From Cristatella mucedo (lineage: Eukaryota > Bryozoa > Phylactolaemata > Cristatellidae), in NCBI GenBank assembly GCA_009760855.2, contig WPIO01000011.1, positions 7,857,501 to 7,897,500 on the forward strand: a DNA stretch of 40,000 nucleotides, read 5' to 3'. Positions 1 through 10,769 of the stretch are shown in pieces. Made by a program: the position numbers and the translations under genes. How positions within the stretch are numbered: the first letter of the stretch is position 1; every line of letters starts with the position of its first letter. The notes under the pieces were generated by a model. It saw only the letters and a program-made list of their open reading frames with translations, had not been told where the DNA came from and made no database searches.

Positions 1-19
1 CGGCGTGAATTCGTTGCAG

Positions 20-95
20 GTCTTGTCCGAGAAGAATTCAATATGCTTCTAAAATCTGAACAGGCCGAGCAGTTGTATTCCAAATCAGATAGAGG
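20..95 (+). CDS. Exon: end of astacin propeptide
   Basis: The exon follows TTGCAG and ends before GTAAGC. In the only open frame it reads LVREEFNMLLKSEQAEQLYS followed by KSDR, then two bases (GG) that join the C at 2683 to make Gly. The text resembles the end of astacin propeptides, where a FxGD-hydrophobic segment is followed by a T/S-P/x-E-Q stretch and then a basic cleavage site. The phase 2 donor fits the phase of the next exon exactly. The aspartate normally acting as the zymogen switch appears to be Asn here, or lies in an earlier exon. It is a short exon, so it rests mainly on phase and position just before the protease. Confidence 0.65.
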
Positions 96-102
96 GTAAG
101 CG

Positions 103-238
103 CCCCCTAACCATGTTATTCATGTTGTTTATCAAGCATGATATTACTCACCATTCAATTGCGTTTCCCTTTAAAGCGCCTAGAAATAATTGAGTTCTCT
201 GAGGGCGCTTTATCAAGTGCATTATTATTATTATTATC
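103..238 (+). repeat. LINE 3' tail (5'-truncated copy)
   Basis: Nearly identical to the 3' end of the LINE copy at 24355-25029, from CCCTAACCATGTTATTCATG to the GAGGGCGCTTTATCAAGTGC box and (ATT)n tail. It begins within about seven bases of the exon donor at 96. Confidence 0.85.
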
Positions 239-1283
239 AATAAGCTTTGAGCGATCACCGGCAATTTCTCTAGTCTTGTGTTTACACACTAATCTTAAAC
301 GGAATTATAGTGGATTCATGGTTTGTAGAGCCACTTTAACGTTAAACTAAAAAGAAATCTGGAAACGTGTTTTCCTAAAGGAAATACTATCATACGCTGA
401 TTACCATGTTGAACTTACTGCTAGGGGCATAGTGCTCGTAGCAGAAAATGTGGTGCCTCTATCCATAATCGACACAGTATTAGCTGGTTTGATATTCATG
501 CGGCCTGTGAAAGAATTAGTTACGTCGATCGAAGACTCACTTCTAGGAGTCAACAGTATCAGTATTACAAGCAGTAGCAAATGTTATGCGCTCGGCCGCC
601 TTCCTCATTAAGAATAAGGCAGACTGCCATTTAACATACTCATGTATTTTCCCTGGGAATAAGAGTAATTAAAAACTACAGGTAGAGAAGTCATTTTGCA
701 AGATCTGCCGTTAGTGTACTTCTGATGCTGTTTCCTGAAGCTTTCAATTTGCTGTACGCCGGCGTCCCTAAAACGTATCAGATTACTTATCAATCAGCGC
801 TAAAAGTTGTTTCCAAAATGTGTCCATTGGGATACTAGCGTATGGCAGCCGAAGAGTCTTTATTGAATTGCAGAGCGTAACAGCCGTGGTCAATTCGGCA
901 ATATTCTAAAATCAGCAATCCTTACTGAAACACGAGGCAGCAATATTTTGCCACCAGAGGAAAAGCCAGTCAAGTCGATGCTGACTCACAAATTTATCAT
1001 TGAATTCGCCAATGTTGCCTGACACTAATATTAACGCCAATCCCAATAATAATGATATTGCTAAAAGCAACTAAACATTCATATGACACCTTAGGGAGCT
1101 AAATTCATATCTATGAATTAAAAAAATGGGTCGGATCCGAAACATTTAAACTGATTAATAGTAGTAAACTGCACAATTTTAGTAGAAATTTAAGTGTAAA
1201 TGGTAAGGAAGAAACATATACTGTGAAGAACAGACAAATTGGTTTTTAAGGTTCTTTTTACAAGTCACTGAATCAGAAAATGT

Positions 1284-1696
1284 GAACTTAAGACACGACC
1301 TCGAAGAGTTTGAGATTGTAGGTTAGAAGGTTAGCGATTAGAGGCGAAGCGGAACGACCGGAATCAGCTGAGCGGGCTGTGAATGGCAAAGCCTGAAGAT
1401 TAAGTATCTTAAATAGGTCGGCTGGAGCAAGAGTGAAGAAAGGACCGGGATGTAATTGACCGATACAGCGTTGCAGTCGCTTCGCTGCTTCATTCATTTA
1501 GGAGCCAAGGCAGGTAGAAGTGCGGTGTAAGGTGGCAGTTGCGACGTTTCAGGAAGTCAATGCCAATTTCCAAGTCTTTCTCATCCTTTAAGCTTTCCAC
1601 TGCACAGGAAAGATGGCCTGCAACAAGAGAGTTTAAGAATTCTATTAAGTTTGTCGCAGATGTATGGAATAGCAAGGCAATGTGGTACCTAATCAC
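1284..1696 (-). repeat. Degenerate LINE reverse transcriptase remnant
   Basis: Minus-strand frames resemble the C-terminal region of the LINE protein elsewhere in this window: EFLNSLVAGHLSCAVE versus [26 protein letters not shown] versus RRSCHITPLL, and LAPADL. Two frames and heavy drift mark it as an old fossil copy. No function. Confidence 0.55.
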
Positions 1697-1784
1697 GCCC
1701 GCTGGTGCAGTTGCTTGGCTATGGAGTTACTAGATCTTAGCCCACGGGTAAGGTTAACTGATTTAACAGTCTAATTTGCGTACT

Positions 1785-1998
1785 GGCAGAAGAGCCTTAA
1801 CATTTTTCACCATCGCTTGAGTTGGGCAATAAAAAAAATTGACTGCAGCAGGACTCGAACCCAATAACTGGGTCGTGAAGAGCGAGCTAAAGAAGCCCGA
1901 TCTTCACGATCCAGGTAGTAGATTCAAGTCCTGCATTCAATGATTCTGTAACGGCCACTGCAAGGGGTGGTGCTGATAGCCGTTAAGGCTCTTCTGCC
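1785..1998. repeat. Head-to-head inverted pair of SINE2 copies
   Basis: GGCAGAAGAGCCTTAAC at 1785-1801 is the exact reverse complement of 1982-1998. Between them lie a minus-strand B-box-like segment (GGACTCGAACCC, near 1850) and a plus-strand one (AGATTCAAGTCCTGC, near 1920), with a central TCGTGAAG/CTTCACGA pair. Both halves match the SINE2 family seen at 10770-10943 and 36425-36565. Confidence 0.7.
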
Positions 1999-2682
1999 GC
2001 TATGCAAATGGGGCTGCTGAATACCTTATACGGAGTCCGATGTCATCTAGCGAGTGATCGTTTTTGAACAGGACACTTTATTACCCTGACATGCGAATAC
2101 CTCTCAGAAAAATACGTGTACAGCAGTGAGTAAGCTCTTCTACGCTGCACAGGTAAGTTTACTTTATCATTTGTGTAACGTTGTGCAAGACTTGACTTTT
2201 GCTTGCCTGCTCGGTCGTCAAGAGCTGAAAGCTGCGGCAGCGATCTCTCGATCTCAATTACTCGGCTGATATATCTTTTGCACGAATTACCTCTCGCTTT
2301 AAGCGCAACGTCTCGAAAGCTTTGGTCGGCAAGCTCACCGCATGAGGCAAAGCTCAAGACTGGATTTATTTCCCCAGAATCATCTTAGAGGGTGGTTGAA
2401 GCGCCGCACACGATTCTAAAAACGCCCCTTAGCCTTGTATGTGCCGCTACGCAATCCACGAATCATTTTCGTGCCGAATTAAGGTGCACAGCTTACACAG
2501 CTTACAAAATCGACGAAAATTCACGAGTATCTGTCGCTCGCTGTGAGATCTGAATCACAGCTGGCGGTACTAATCACTATCCGTACATCTGTATCTATAT
2601 CTATTCTATACACCGCTGCTATATTACTACAGCCGGTGAATCTCATCGCTGCTAGTCCGCTGAAATGTATTTTCTATTGCAG

Positions 2683-2768
2683 CCCCAGACAAAAGAGGAA
2701 AGTGAATCGAACGGCGAAGCCGTGGTCGAACGGAGTCCTTAATTTTCTCATCGACCCGTGGGAATACA
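2683..2768 (+). CDS. Exon: furin-type site and N-terminus of the astacin catalytic domain
   Basis: The acceptor is TTTCTATTGCAG and the donor GTAAGA. The encoded text is PRQKRKVNRT then AKPWSNGVLNFLIDPWEY. RQKR fits the R-x-K/R-R proprotein convertase site, placed where astacin propeptides are usually cut, about 8 residues before the W-x-N-G-V segment that opens the mature enzyme (family form W-P-N-G-V-I-P-Y). The usual I-P-Y is L-N-F here. N-R-T just after the cleavage site is an N-glycosylation sequon. The exon enters with one base and leaves with one base (A), which joins GT at 3012 to give Ser. Confidence 0.85.
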
Positions 2769-3011
2769 GTAAGATGACCCCGGATTCTGGATTCAAAGAT
2801 CGTTTTTAGACTGGACTCTGCCCATGCCATTGCATTTCGGTCGGGCTAGGCAGTGCGTCATCAGTCTGGGCAGACCGAGATGCAGGCCGGCCTGCCTGAG
2901 CAGCGGCGCCCGCATGGGCAGAGCTCCCAGCATCTCTGTATCGCATTGATGGCTGCTAAACCCCATTCGATTGAATGGCTGCTGCCGTTATTACAAGCGA
3001 GCTGTTTTCAG

Positions 3012-3132
3012 GTGGAAAGGAGCGAGCGGTTATGTACCTCTCAATGGCCGAGTGGTCGCAAAAGACTTGCATCAAGTTCAAGCCAGCAACAGCCGCAGAC
3101 GCTGACAAGGTCATGTTTTTGAACGGAATCGG
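3012..3132 (+). CDS. Exon: astacin domain, TCIKF region
   Basis: After TGTTTTCAG the frame reads GKERAVMYLSMAEWSQKTCI then KFKPATAADADKVMFLNGI, ending in two bases before GTGAGT. This is the family helix and strand with the T-C-I-x-F motif, whose Cys pairs with the last Cys of the domain (Cys42-Cys198 in crayfish astacin numbering). The following D-K-V-x-F segment matches the family D-Y-I/V-x-I strand. The last two bases (GG) plus G at 4558 give the Gly of the Gly-Cys pair that starts the next exon. Confidence 0.92.
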
Positions 3133-3312
3133 GTGAGTTTCGTGATGCTGAAAAGTGTAACCGCGCAGACAAGCTCGTCCCCCGGCTCTCTACCGGTGGA
3201 CTGTGTGATGCAGTGCTGCGGTGTGGTTAAAACACAGGCGGCCACAAATGGGTGCCGAAAGCAACAGTTTATTGTGGGCCTGTTCGTAGCGGTTACGCGC
3301 CGGCGCAAGCGC

Positions 3313-3546
3313 TTTACGCGGCGCGCACCGGACCAACGGGGTTAACTGCGCGAACTCCCGAAGCCCGAGTATAACCGACTACCCTGTGCGTTTACGCGGC
3401 GCGTATCGGTCCGACGGAGTTAACTGCACGAACTCCCGAAGCCCGACTATAATAACTACCCTACGCGTTTACGCGGCGTGTACCGGACCGACGAAGTTAA
3501 CTGGGCGAACTCCCGAAGTCCGAGTTTAACTAACTACCCTATGCGC
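3313..3546. repeat. Three copies of a ~78-bp tandem repeat
   Basis: Units begin TTTACGCGGCG at 3313, 3391 and 3468 (periods 78 and 77) and contain GTTAACTG and CGAACTCCCGAAG. The copies differ at scattered bases. GC- and CpG-rich compared with the surroundings. Confidence 0.9.
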
Positions 3547-3819
3547 GCGTCGCTACAGCACCCCAAGATACGAGCAGCTAACTGAGTAGCCGGCAGAACA
3601 CAACTGCGCAGTCTAAGTTGCACTTAGCTGTCCGTCGCCGTAGGTTCGCCTCTCGTGCTCTTGAAGCGTAGTCTCGCATCGACTACCGAAGCTGCAGCCC
3701 TGAGCTCTGTGATTTATACTCCCTCTCTCTATCTCTCTCTGCCCTCTCGACCTTGGGCGTAGCTGTTATTGTTTTTGTCGGACCCTAGCTCTCGGTGTCC
3801 GTCCTCGGCCTAATTCTTC

Positions 3820-3996
3820 TTGGCTAGCCATTGGCTAGTCCTTGGCTAGCCCTTGGTCATTCCTCGGCCAGTCCTCGGCCAGTCCTTGGCCAGTCCTTGG
3901 CCAGTCCTTGGCCAGTCCTTGGCCAGTCCTTGGCCAGTCCTTGGCCAGTCCTTGGCCAGTCCTTGACCAATCCTTGGCCAATCCTAGGCTAGTCCG
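3820..3996. repeat. Minisatellite, 11-bp unit
   Basis: Repeats of CCAGTCCTTGG, with variants such as CTCGG and CTAG at the edges and perfect copies in the middle. About fifteen units. Confidence 0.92.
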
Positions 3997-4557
3997 CCTG
4001 CTACGGTTGCTCTAGGTGCCCTAGTCAGACCCACTAAGGCGAGGGCTAAGATCGCGGCTAGCCTGAGAGCTGCTCCGTTGCAGAAGCGCTCAGCGTCCGA
4101 GGCCTCGGTCGATTCTTGCTCGTGCCTTCAGCTATTTCGTCCAGGGAGAGCAGGGGGGGAGGTAGATCGTTTTTTGGTATTGTAGTTTGATGAACCACAG
4201 GTACAAGCGAGCTTACCTCGTGTAAGCGCTTTCTCAGCAAAGCCATTCGGATTCTGAAGCGTCCTATTTTCTCGAAGTTAAGTCTTCAATACGCAAGAAG
4301 TAGCAAATGCATTCCTTTAACGGGCGTAGAAGAACGCACGGCACGAGATCTTGGCCAAAGCAGTTTAGTAAATTCCCAAAAGAGAGGCAAAGAGGGAAGG
4401 TATAACCAGCCACTTCAGTTCCACGGCGCCGGCTTTGCAGTGCGGCGGGGTGGGGGCACTTCAAAGAATATATTTCTTGCAGATGTGCCGGAATGCTTTG
4501 AGTGCCGTTGATTTTGGCCGCTTCCACCAGTGCTCTTCTTACTTTCTGTTCATGCAG

Positions 4558-4627
4558 GTGCAACTCCCAGCTGGGCATGGTCGGTGGAGAGCAGGCACTG
4601 AACCTTCAGGCCCCCGGATGCCGCTAC
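4558..4627 (+). CDS. Exon: astacin domain, GC-S-x-x-G-x-x-GG-Q segment
   Basis: The exon lies between TTCATGCAG and GTAAGT. It reads CNSQLGMVGGEQALNLQAPG then CRY. This is the conserved astacin stretch C-x-S-x-x-G-x-x-G-G-x-Q-x-(L)-x-L followed by the second Cys of the inner disulfide (Cys64-Cys84 type). It ends exactly at a codon boundary, which fits the phase 0 acceptor at 4856. Seventy bases is short but the match is specific. Confidence 0.92.
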
Positions 4628-4855
4628 GTAAGTACGCTCGGCAAGAATCTTTACTTGATTCGTGCTTGACTAGGTGGGGGGGGGGCGGCGAACGCAGAGA
4701 GGAGCAAACAGCGATCGAGCGATTCCGGAATGCATATCCGGGAAGGAAACGAGCTTAAGGATCACATCGAGTGCAAGGACTTTTAATTCTGAGCTTTATG
4801 TAATTGCTTCGATGGCCCACGCTCTGTAAACATTAACGCCTGATCTCTCTTCTAG

Positions 4856-5059
4856 AGGGGACTGTACCTTCACGAAGTTGGGCATGCTCTGGGGCTGGTC
4901 CATGAGCACCAGCTGCCCGAAAGAGATGAATGGGTTGACATTATTATGAGCAATGTTAAACCCGAATGGCAGCAGTGGTTTAACAAGTATCCAAAGTCTG
5001 ATATTCTAAGCTTCGGCATCGAGTACAACGTTCGATCAATAATGCATTACGGAATAACG
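4856..5059 (+). CDS. Exon: astacin zinc-binding site and Met-turn
   Basis: Sixty-eight whole codons between CTCTTCTAG and GTGAGT. The motif HEVGHALGLVHEH matches the astacin signature HExxHxxGxxHE: three zinc-ligand histidines, the catalytic Glu and the family-specific Glu after the third His. R-D-x-x-V then follows, as in the family R-D-x-Y-V-x-I. Near the end is SIMHYG, the Met-turn with the tyrosine that serves as fifth zinc ligand. All catalytic residues are present, so an active endopeptidase is expected. A downstream AG two bases later would break the frame, so 4856 is preferred as the exon start. Confidence 0.96.
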
Positions 5060-5599
5060 GTGAGTACATTGCAGCGCCAGAGAAAATAAACTTGAAGCAA
5101 GAGTATTCAAAGTACTGTCTACCACCAACTCCTTACTAGCGGCACTAACTTCAGTGCCAAGAGAATATTTTTTCTTTACGTTCCCTTTACGGAATGCAAA
5201 AAATTGCAGATTAATTACTAAGAGACTGCTGAAATCTGATCTAGCGTTGTACTCAAGTTTAGCTTTGTTGTCAGTATTACGTGTGCTTTATTTTAAGTTA
5301 TGGTTACTTTAAGGTGACCCATTTTTCTTGCTGCTTCGTATTTTATTTTACCTGCATGCATTAAACCTAATTTTTGGGTATTTTAGTGGCTAAAACAGTG
5401 AGCTCTCAGCTTTATTGACCCAACCGATGCATTATCGCTTACGACTTAGCTTTTTCGGCTCTTTTATGAGTTTGTTTTCGCAAAAGGCCACTTTAAAACT
5501 GCAAAAACACGCTCTCACTCATGCATATTTTCAAATAAAAGTAACCTCCTACACCCGTATAGTGTTCAAACGAACTCACTTGTGCACGAAAATGCATAT

Positions 5600-5642
5600 A
5601 GGCTCGCGGGCACGCGAGCTCGCGGGCACTCGCGAACTCGCT
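5600..5642. repeat. Short GC-rich tandem/palindromic block
   Basis: GCTCGCGGGCAC-type units with CGCGAGCTCGCG palindrome, in otherwise AT-rich intron sequence. Confidence 0.6.
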
Positions 5643-6044
5643 AGACTCAATCTACACGGCCGTACATAATTAGCTTATACGAAGTCTGAATTTGCTTAGC
5701 GTCATAGGGTGTTTGGAAATGGACAAGCAAATATGATTCTCTCACATCCGATGTCTGGAGATAGTGGATTCTGGCACCAAGTACGAAAAGGCGTTTCTTA
5801 ATTTCTCAGTTGTCCCACGATATCTCTTTGATGTATTTTTGTTCGATAAATCAGAGCATTGGTTCAGCTATATTTTTAGTAGAGAAATTATATATCATAC
5901 ATTTTGAGCAGTAGAATTTCAAGAAAATACGCGTAGTGAATAAAAACAATAAACAAGCTCGGAGATAATTTGCAGTAACTTTAAAGCAGTGAGTGAGCGA
6001 AGGCTGTCTGCTCTGGCAATGAACCCCAAAAAAGCATTTCCCAT

Positions 6045-6285
6045 ATAATAATAGTAAGCGTAATAATAATTTTGCATAGCGCCCTCAGAGAAATCAGACT
6101 ATTTCGAGCCACTTTACATTTGCTGCAATGGAAACACGATCGAATGGTGAGTGGCATCATGCTTGATAAACAAAATGAATAATATGGTTAGGGGTGATAT
6201 GCACATGGTCAGCATGCAAGTATGGTCAGTGGCAGCATGCACAGTGTCAGCACGCGTAAGCACATAAAGGAAGAATCAGATGCAC
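6045..6285 (-). repeat. LINE 3' end, antisense
   Basis: The reverse complement carries the same 3' region as the 7490-8568 LINE: TGCTTACGCGTGCTGACAC, CACCCCTAACCAT, the GAGGGCGCTATGC box and an (ATT)n-like tail at the 6045 end. Confidence 0.8.
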
Positions 6286-7116
6286 CCACTTGCTCTTATG
6301 TACTGAAATTGTGCCTGCTACAACAAGCTATTTGATGTGGCTTCCGTACACCATTTGTAAATTGCCTACGAAGATAACGTCTCGGCGCGCCGTACTTATA
6401 CTTTATTATCATTATCCTTATTATAGAGCCATTGCGTCTGCTCTTTGTTTGGCGGGCAAAGCAAGAAGTCTCGGCTTGAAGCATCTACTTTGTGTTCGAA
6501 CCGAATGCATTTCATGCAGCGAGTATCATCAGAACTAGACCACGGCTGCGTGATAGCGTGATCCAGCTACACTGCAACAGTGAACCGATCTACGGCGTCC
6601 TCAAAAATCCCGTAGTACACAACCGTAGCCACATTTTGTCTCATATTAAGCGGTATTTCTTAATTCTGCAGTCATCAGTAGTATAAAAACACTGCCATCA
6701 TTTCCAAAAAACATGCTTTGCTTTTATATCCGGGACAGCAATACATTTGAAATTTATCCGTGTCCAATGAGAAAAGGGAAGATTTCAAATAGTTTGGTTC
6801 ACCTTGAGTCGTAAAAATATAAAATGAATCACATTTACCTCGTATTTATAATGAATTGATACCATAATTACCACAAAAGACTTAGAAGTGAGTAGCTACT
6901 TGAGATTAACGATTTTCCATCAATACATATCTTTTCTAATCGGCCTGCAAGTGAGTTTTCCAAATTTGTAGTGTGTTCTCCAAACGGTGTCTTTGTTAGC
7001 TGCGTTCAAAGTCCAGTACATCATGGTGGAAAAGTTAGTCTTATTCCTCATAGTTAGCCCACCATGTTTACTTTAAATTTATCGAGGTTAGTATTAATGA
7101 TATGAAGTTTGAACAT

Positions 7117-7408
<292 letters not shown>

Positions 7409-7489
7409 AAGCACTTTACACATGCTCTTAAGGAAGCATGTAAATACGGTTAACGGTATAAAGTGCAGCGTCAATACGCTTGAGCCCGC

Positions 7490-8568
7490 TAAGGATGCTT
7501 TGATCCCTCCCAGCCTTCGAGCACCTCAAATTCTCTAAACTCATTTACTGCATGCATTGATGACATCCGCAAATGGATGGCAGCAAATTTTCAAAAACTA
7601 AACGATGACAAAACTAACTTACTAGTTATGGGCAAACCCAGCGCGATTCAGAGATTGGAAAGGCTGTCTCTCAAAATTGGCTCTGCCAGCATATCTCTAG
7701 TCGAATCAGCTCGAGATCTAGGTGTCATTTTCCAAAGCGACCTCTCGTTAGACGACCACATCAGCTCCACAGTCAAATCTGCTTATTCTCAGCTTCATAA
7801 CATTGCTAAAATTTGGGCTTGTTTAGATAAAGATACCACGTCTAAGTTGGTTCATGCATTCGTGACATCCCGTCTCGACTTCTGCAACTCACTGCTCGCT
7901 GGCCTACCAGCATGTGCGATCAGGCGATTGCAGCTGGTTCACAATTCTGAAGCTAGGCTTGTCTGTCGTGAGCGTCGCAGTTGCCACATTACTCCACTTC
8001 TCGCCGACCTGCACTGGCTACCAGTCAAGCAAAGGATTGACTTCAAGGTTTTGTCGCTCACTTTTAGGTCCCTTCATTCTATGGCTCCAGCCGATCTCTC
8101 CGACATACTCCCCCATCAGGCCAAGCATCGTACCACCTGCTTTTCGGAATCCAACAGTCTAGAAATACCTCGTACAAACCTTAAATCCTTTGGAGACCGT
8201 GCACTTAGTTCGCATGCTCCCAAAGCCTGGTACTCCCTCCCAACCTGCGTCAGAACATCCCCTGACCTGACCACATTTGCAAGGAACGTAAAAACACACC
8301 TATTTAGGACAACATTTAGTGGGTCCCTGTGATTCGTCCTTCACGTGCTTATGCGTGCTGACCCTGTGCATGTTGCCACTAACCACATTTGCATGCTGAC
8401 CCTGTGCATGTCACCCCTCACCGTGTTATTCATTTTGTTTGTTTTTCAAGCATGATTTTACTTACCATTCAATTGCATTTCCCTTTGCTTCAAATGTAAA
8501 GCGCCTAGAAAGAGATTAAATTCTCTGAGGGCGCTTTATCAAGTACAGTATTATTAATATTATTATAA
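7490..8568 (+). mobile_element. 5'-truncated L2/CR1-like LINE (end of reverse transcriptase plus 3' UTR)
   Basis: A frame open from 7493 to a stop at 8330 encodes the C-terminal part of a non-LTR retrotransposon reverse transcriptase. CIDDIRKWMAANFQKLN and DKTNLLVMG match the region after the catalytic YADD of CR1/L2/Rex-type elements. DLGVIFQSDLSLDDHI and [14 protein letters not shown] then follow, with [19 protein letters not shown] downstream. The catalytic part and 5' end are absent. A 240-bp 3' UTR follows, ending in the GAGGGCGCTTTATC box and an ATT-rich tail. The open frame suggests a fairly recent insertion, but the copy is dead on arrival. Confidence 0.88.
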
Positions 8569-8631
8569 GATTGTCACGGACCCTAAAAATACCATGAGAA
8601 AAAGGTGAGTTTTTATTTTCTTTTTGAATAC

Positions 8632-8772
8632 AATATAATTCATTTTGTATAGAGCTCTAAGAGAGCTTAATATATATTCAGGCGCTTCACATATGCCCCC
8701 GGGGTCGAGCCCATGACCTCAGTCAGACCTTAGTCGGGGCGAGCACCTTAACTGCTGGACCAAATAATGGCG
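8632..8772 (-). mobile_element. SINE1, tRNA-derived, antisense
   Basis: The reverse complement begins GGTCCAGCAGTTAAGGTGCT (A-box region), has the GGGCTCGACCCC-type B box, and ends with the AGAGCTCTATACAAAATG tail that resembles the LINE tail. Confidence 0.8.
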
Positions 8773-8779
8773 CCAAGAC

Positions 8780-9095
8780 AGTGAATATTATGATGTCCTT
8801 CCAAAGTGAGTAACATGCTTTGGGAGCATATGAACTCAAGGCACGGTCTCTACAGGATTCGAGGTTACTTAGAGGCATAGCTAAACGATTTGAGTAAGAG
8901 AAACGGTTGGTGCAATGCCTAGCCTGATTGGGGAGTAGTTCTTATAGATAAGTTGGAGCAAGATTATGAAGGGACCTAAAGTGAGTGAACAATCCTGGAT
9001 GCCCTGCCTGATTCGTAGATATTGAAGGTCGGCAAAAAGTGGTGTAATGAGGTAGATGTATTGTTCACGACAGAAAAGCATAACGTCTGAGTTTT
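8780..9095 (-). mobile_element. LINE fragment, antisense, degenerate
   Basis: The minus strand carries AGTTCATATGCTCCCAAAGC and FCREQYIYLITPLFADLQYL, related to the [19 protein letters not shown] stretch of the better copies. Frameshifts and stops present. It lies head to head with the following copy. Confidence 0.75.
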
Positions 9096-9783
9096 GCACT
9101 AATTGTAAGCATCTGATTGCATATTATGGAAGACTTGCCTATGAAATCAGGCGCTTACAGTTGATGCACAACTATGCAGCTAGGCTTGTCTTTTGTGAGC
9201 GTCAAAGTTCCCGGATAACATCACTTCCTACCAACTTGCACTGGCTCCCAATCAAGCAGCTTATCAACGTCAAGGTTCTGGCACTTACTTTTAGGTTCTA
9301 TCAATATCTGGCTCCAGCCTACCTATCAAAACATCTTCATCATCAGGCCAAGGATCGTACCGTCCGCTGTTTTGACTCAAATACTGTAGCTATTCCTCGC
9401 GCGAACCTTAAATCCTTTGAAGATCAGGCCTTTAGTTCTTATGCTCCAAAATCTTGGAACTCACTCCCGACTGACGTCATGACATCCCCTGACATGACGA
9501 CATTTAAGAAGAAGCTTAAAACTCCCCTGCTTATGATAGCATTTAGTGGGTCCTTGTAATTCGACATTTATGTGCTTATGCGTGCTGACACAGTGCCTTC
9601 TGCTTCTTACCATTTCTAAATTTTAACCCTGGGCATATCGCATCTAGCAATATCATGCTTGATGATACTGCACTTGTTAAACAACTTGGTTATGGCTTTC
9701 TATACAGCATCTGTAAAGGTCATAGAAAAGATTGAGTTCTCTCTTAGGGAGCTGTACAAATGTATTATTACTATCGTTATTAT
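9060..9783 (+). mobile_element. LINE fragment (diverged copy) with 3' tail
   Basis: Encodes YEIRRLQLMHNYAARLVFCE and HWLPIKQLINVKVLALTFRF, ending with a stop at 9559 after FSGSL as in the 7490-8568 copy. The 3' tail at 9720-9783 is diverged but recognisable (AAAAGATTGAGTTCTCTC, then GTATTATTACTATC). Confidence 0.8.
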
Positions 9784-10769
9784 CTGCAAGCAGTAAGTTA
9801 CAGAAGTTGATTAAGTATGAATAATGCATTTACCAACTTTTAAATGGTCTGTCTGTCTAAGCAGGCCCGAATTTGAGAGCAATGTTACGCTTCCTGAAAA
9901 TAAGCAGACTTGATTGTGGAGCTGATGTGGCCATCTATGGATTGGTCACTCTGGAACAAGGAGCCACCCAGATTTCGTGCACATGCTATAGGAGATATGC
10001 TGGCAGAACTAACTTCAATGAATAATTAATCCAATTTCTGAGAAACTCTTGGTTTTCCAACACATTATTATTAAGCTGATTTCACCGTCATTAAGTCTGA
10101 GAGAATTGTTGCTGCTACCCTGACTCTTCACCACAGTCTCAACTAACGCTGCATAGTTGGCAGCCATGTTTTCAACGGAAGCCACGAAAACACTGCAACA
10201 AAGCCCATCCAAGCCGCTAACTCCTAACTAGTGAGCTTGTTAAGGTACTAATCGTGCTATATTATCCTCTATAAATGAGGTCTCACAAAATACTGGTTTT
10301 GTTTGACCTTTGCCTCGGACCGCGAAGGAACGAAGTTTTGAATGTACACAAAGACTTCAGGCAACTAATCTAGAAGCTTGGCGAATTGATCAGCAAAGCA
10401 CAATTCAATGTGAAGTAGTGGCATTCGCGCCGTCCATGGATACACCACTGGCTCTCTCTTGATTGTTGCTTCCCAAATGAGATATGTCCGCTCGGGTTAA
10501 TTGGATCCGTGTTAGTGAGCGCGATGGCAATCCCCACCGTCCCAAAGTCAAAGGTTGCGAGAAACTTGCTAAAACCACCTTGCTAGCTCGTTAGGAGTAT
10601 CATCCCTTTGGTGTCTCCGATGACCACTCAATTGAGCTCATAATTACTGAAGGCATAGATCAAGGGACTGTGAACTGTTGTAATCCTATTTAAGGGACAC
10701 CGAGTGAGCCGGAGAAAGGGGATGCTATGTAACAGAGCTACCAGGAAGATTGTTTTCGGTGCTGAAAAA

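Larger units (their letters stand above)
96..2682 (+). other. Intron (about 2.6 kb) with repeats
   Basis: Runs from GTAAGC to TATTGCAG. It contains a LINE 3' tail at its very start, a degenerate antisense LINE remnant, and an inverted SINE pair (listed separately). In 350-1280 and 2030-2670 I see no domain-bearing frame or RNA gene. Confidence 0.6.
3133..4557 (+). other. Intron (1.4 kb) with two tandem repeats
   Basis: Runs from GTGAGT to CATGCAG. It is GC-rich for this locus and contains the 78-bp and 11-bp tandem arrays listed separately. The rest (3550-3720, 4000-4550) shows nothing recognisable. The short introns 2769-3011 and 4628-4855 hold no features either, apart from a G-run at 4676-4686. 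Confidence 0.7.
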
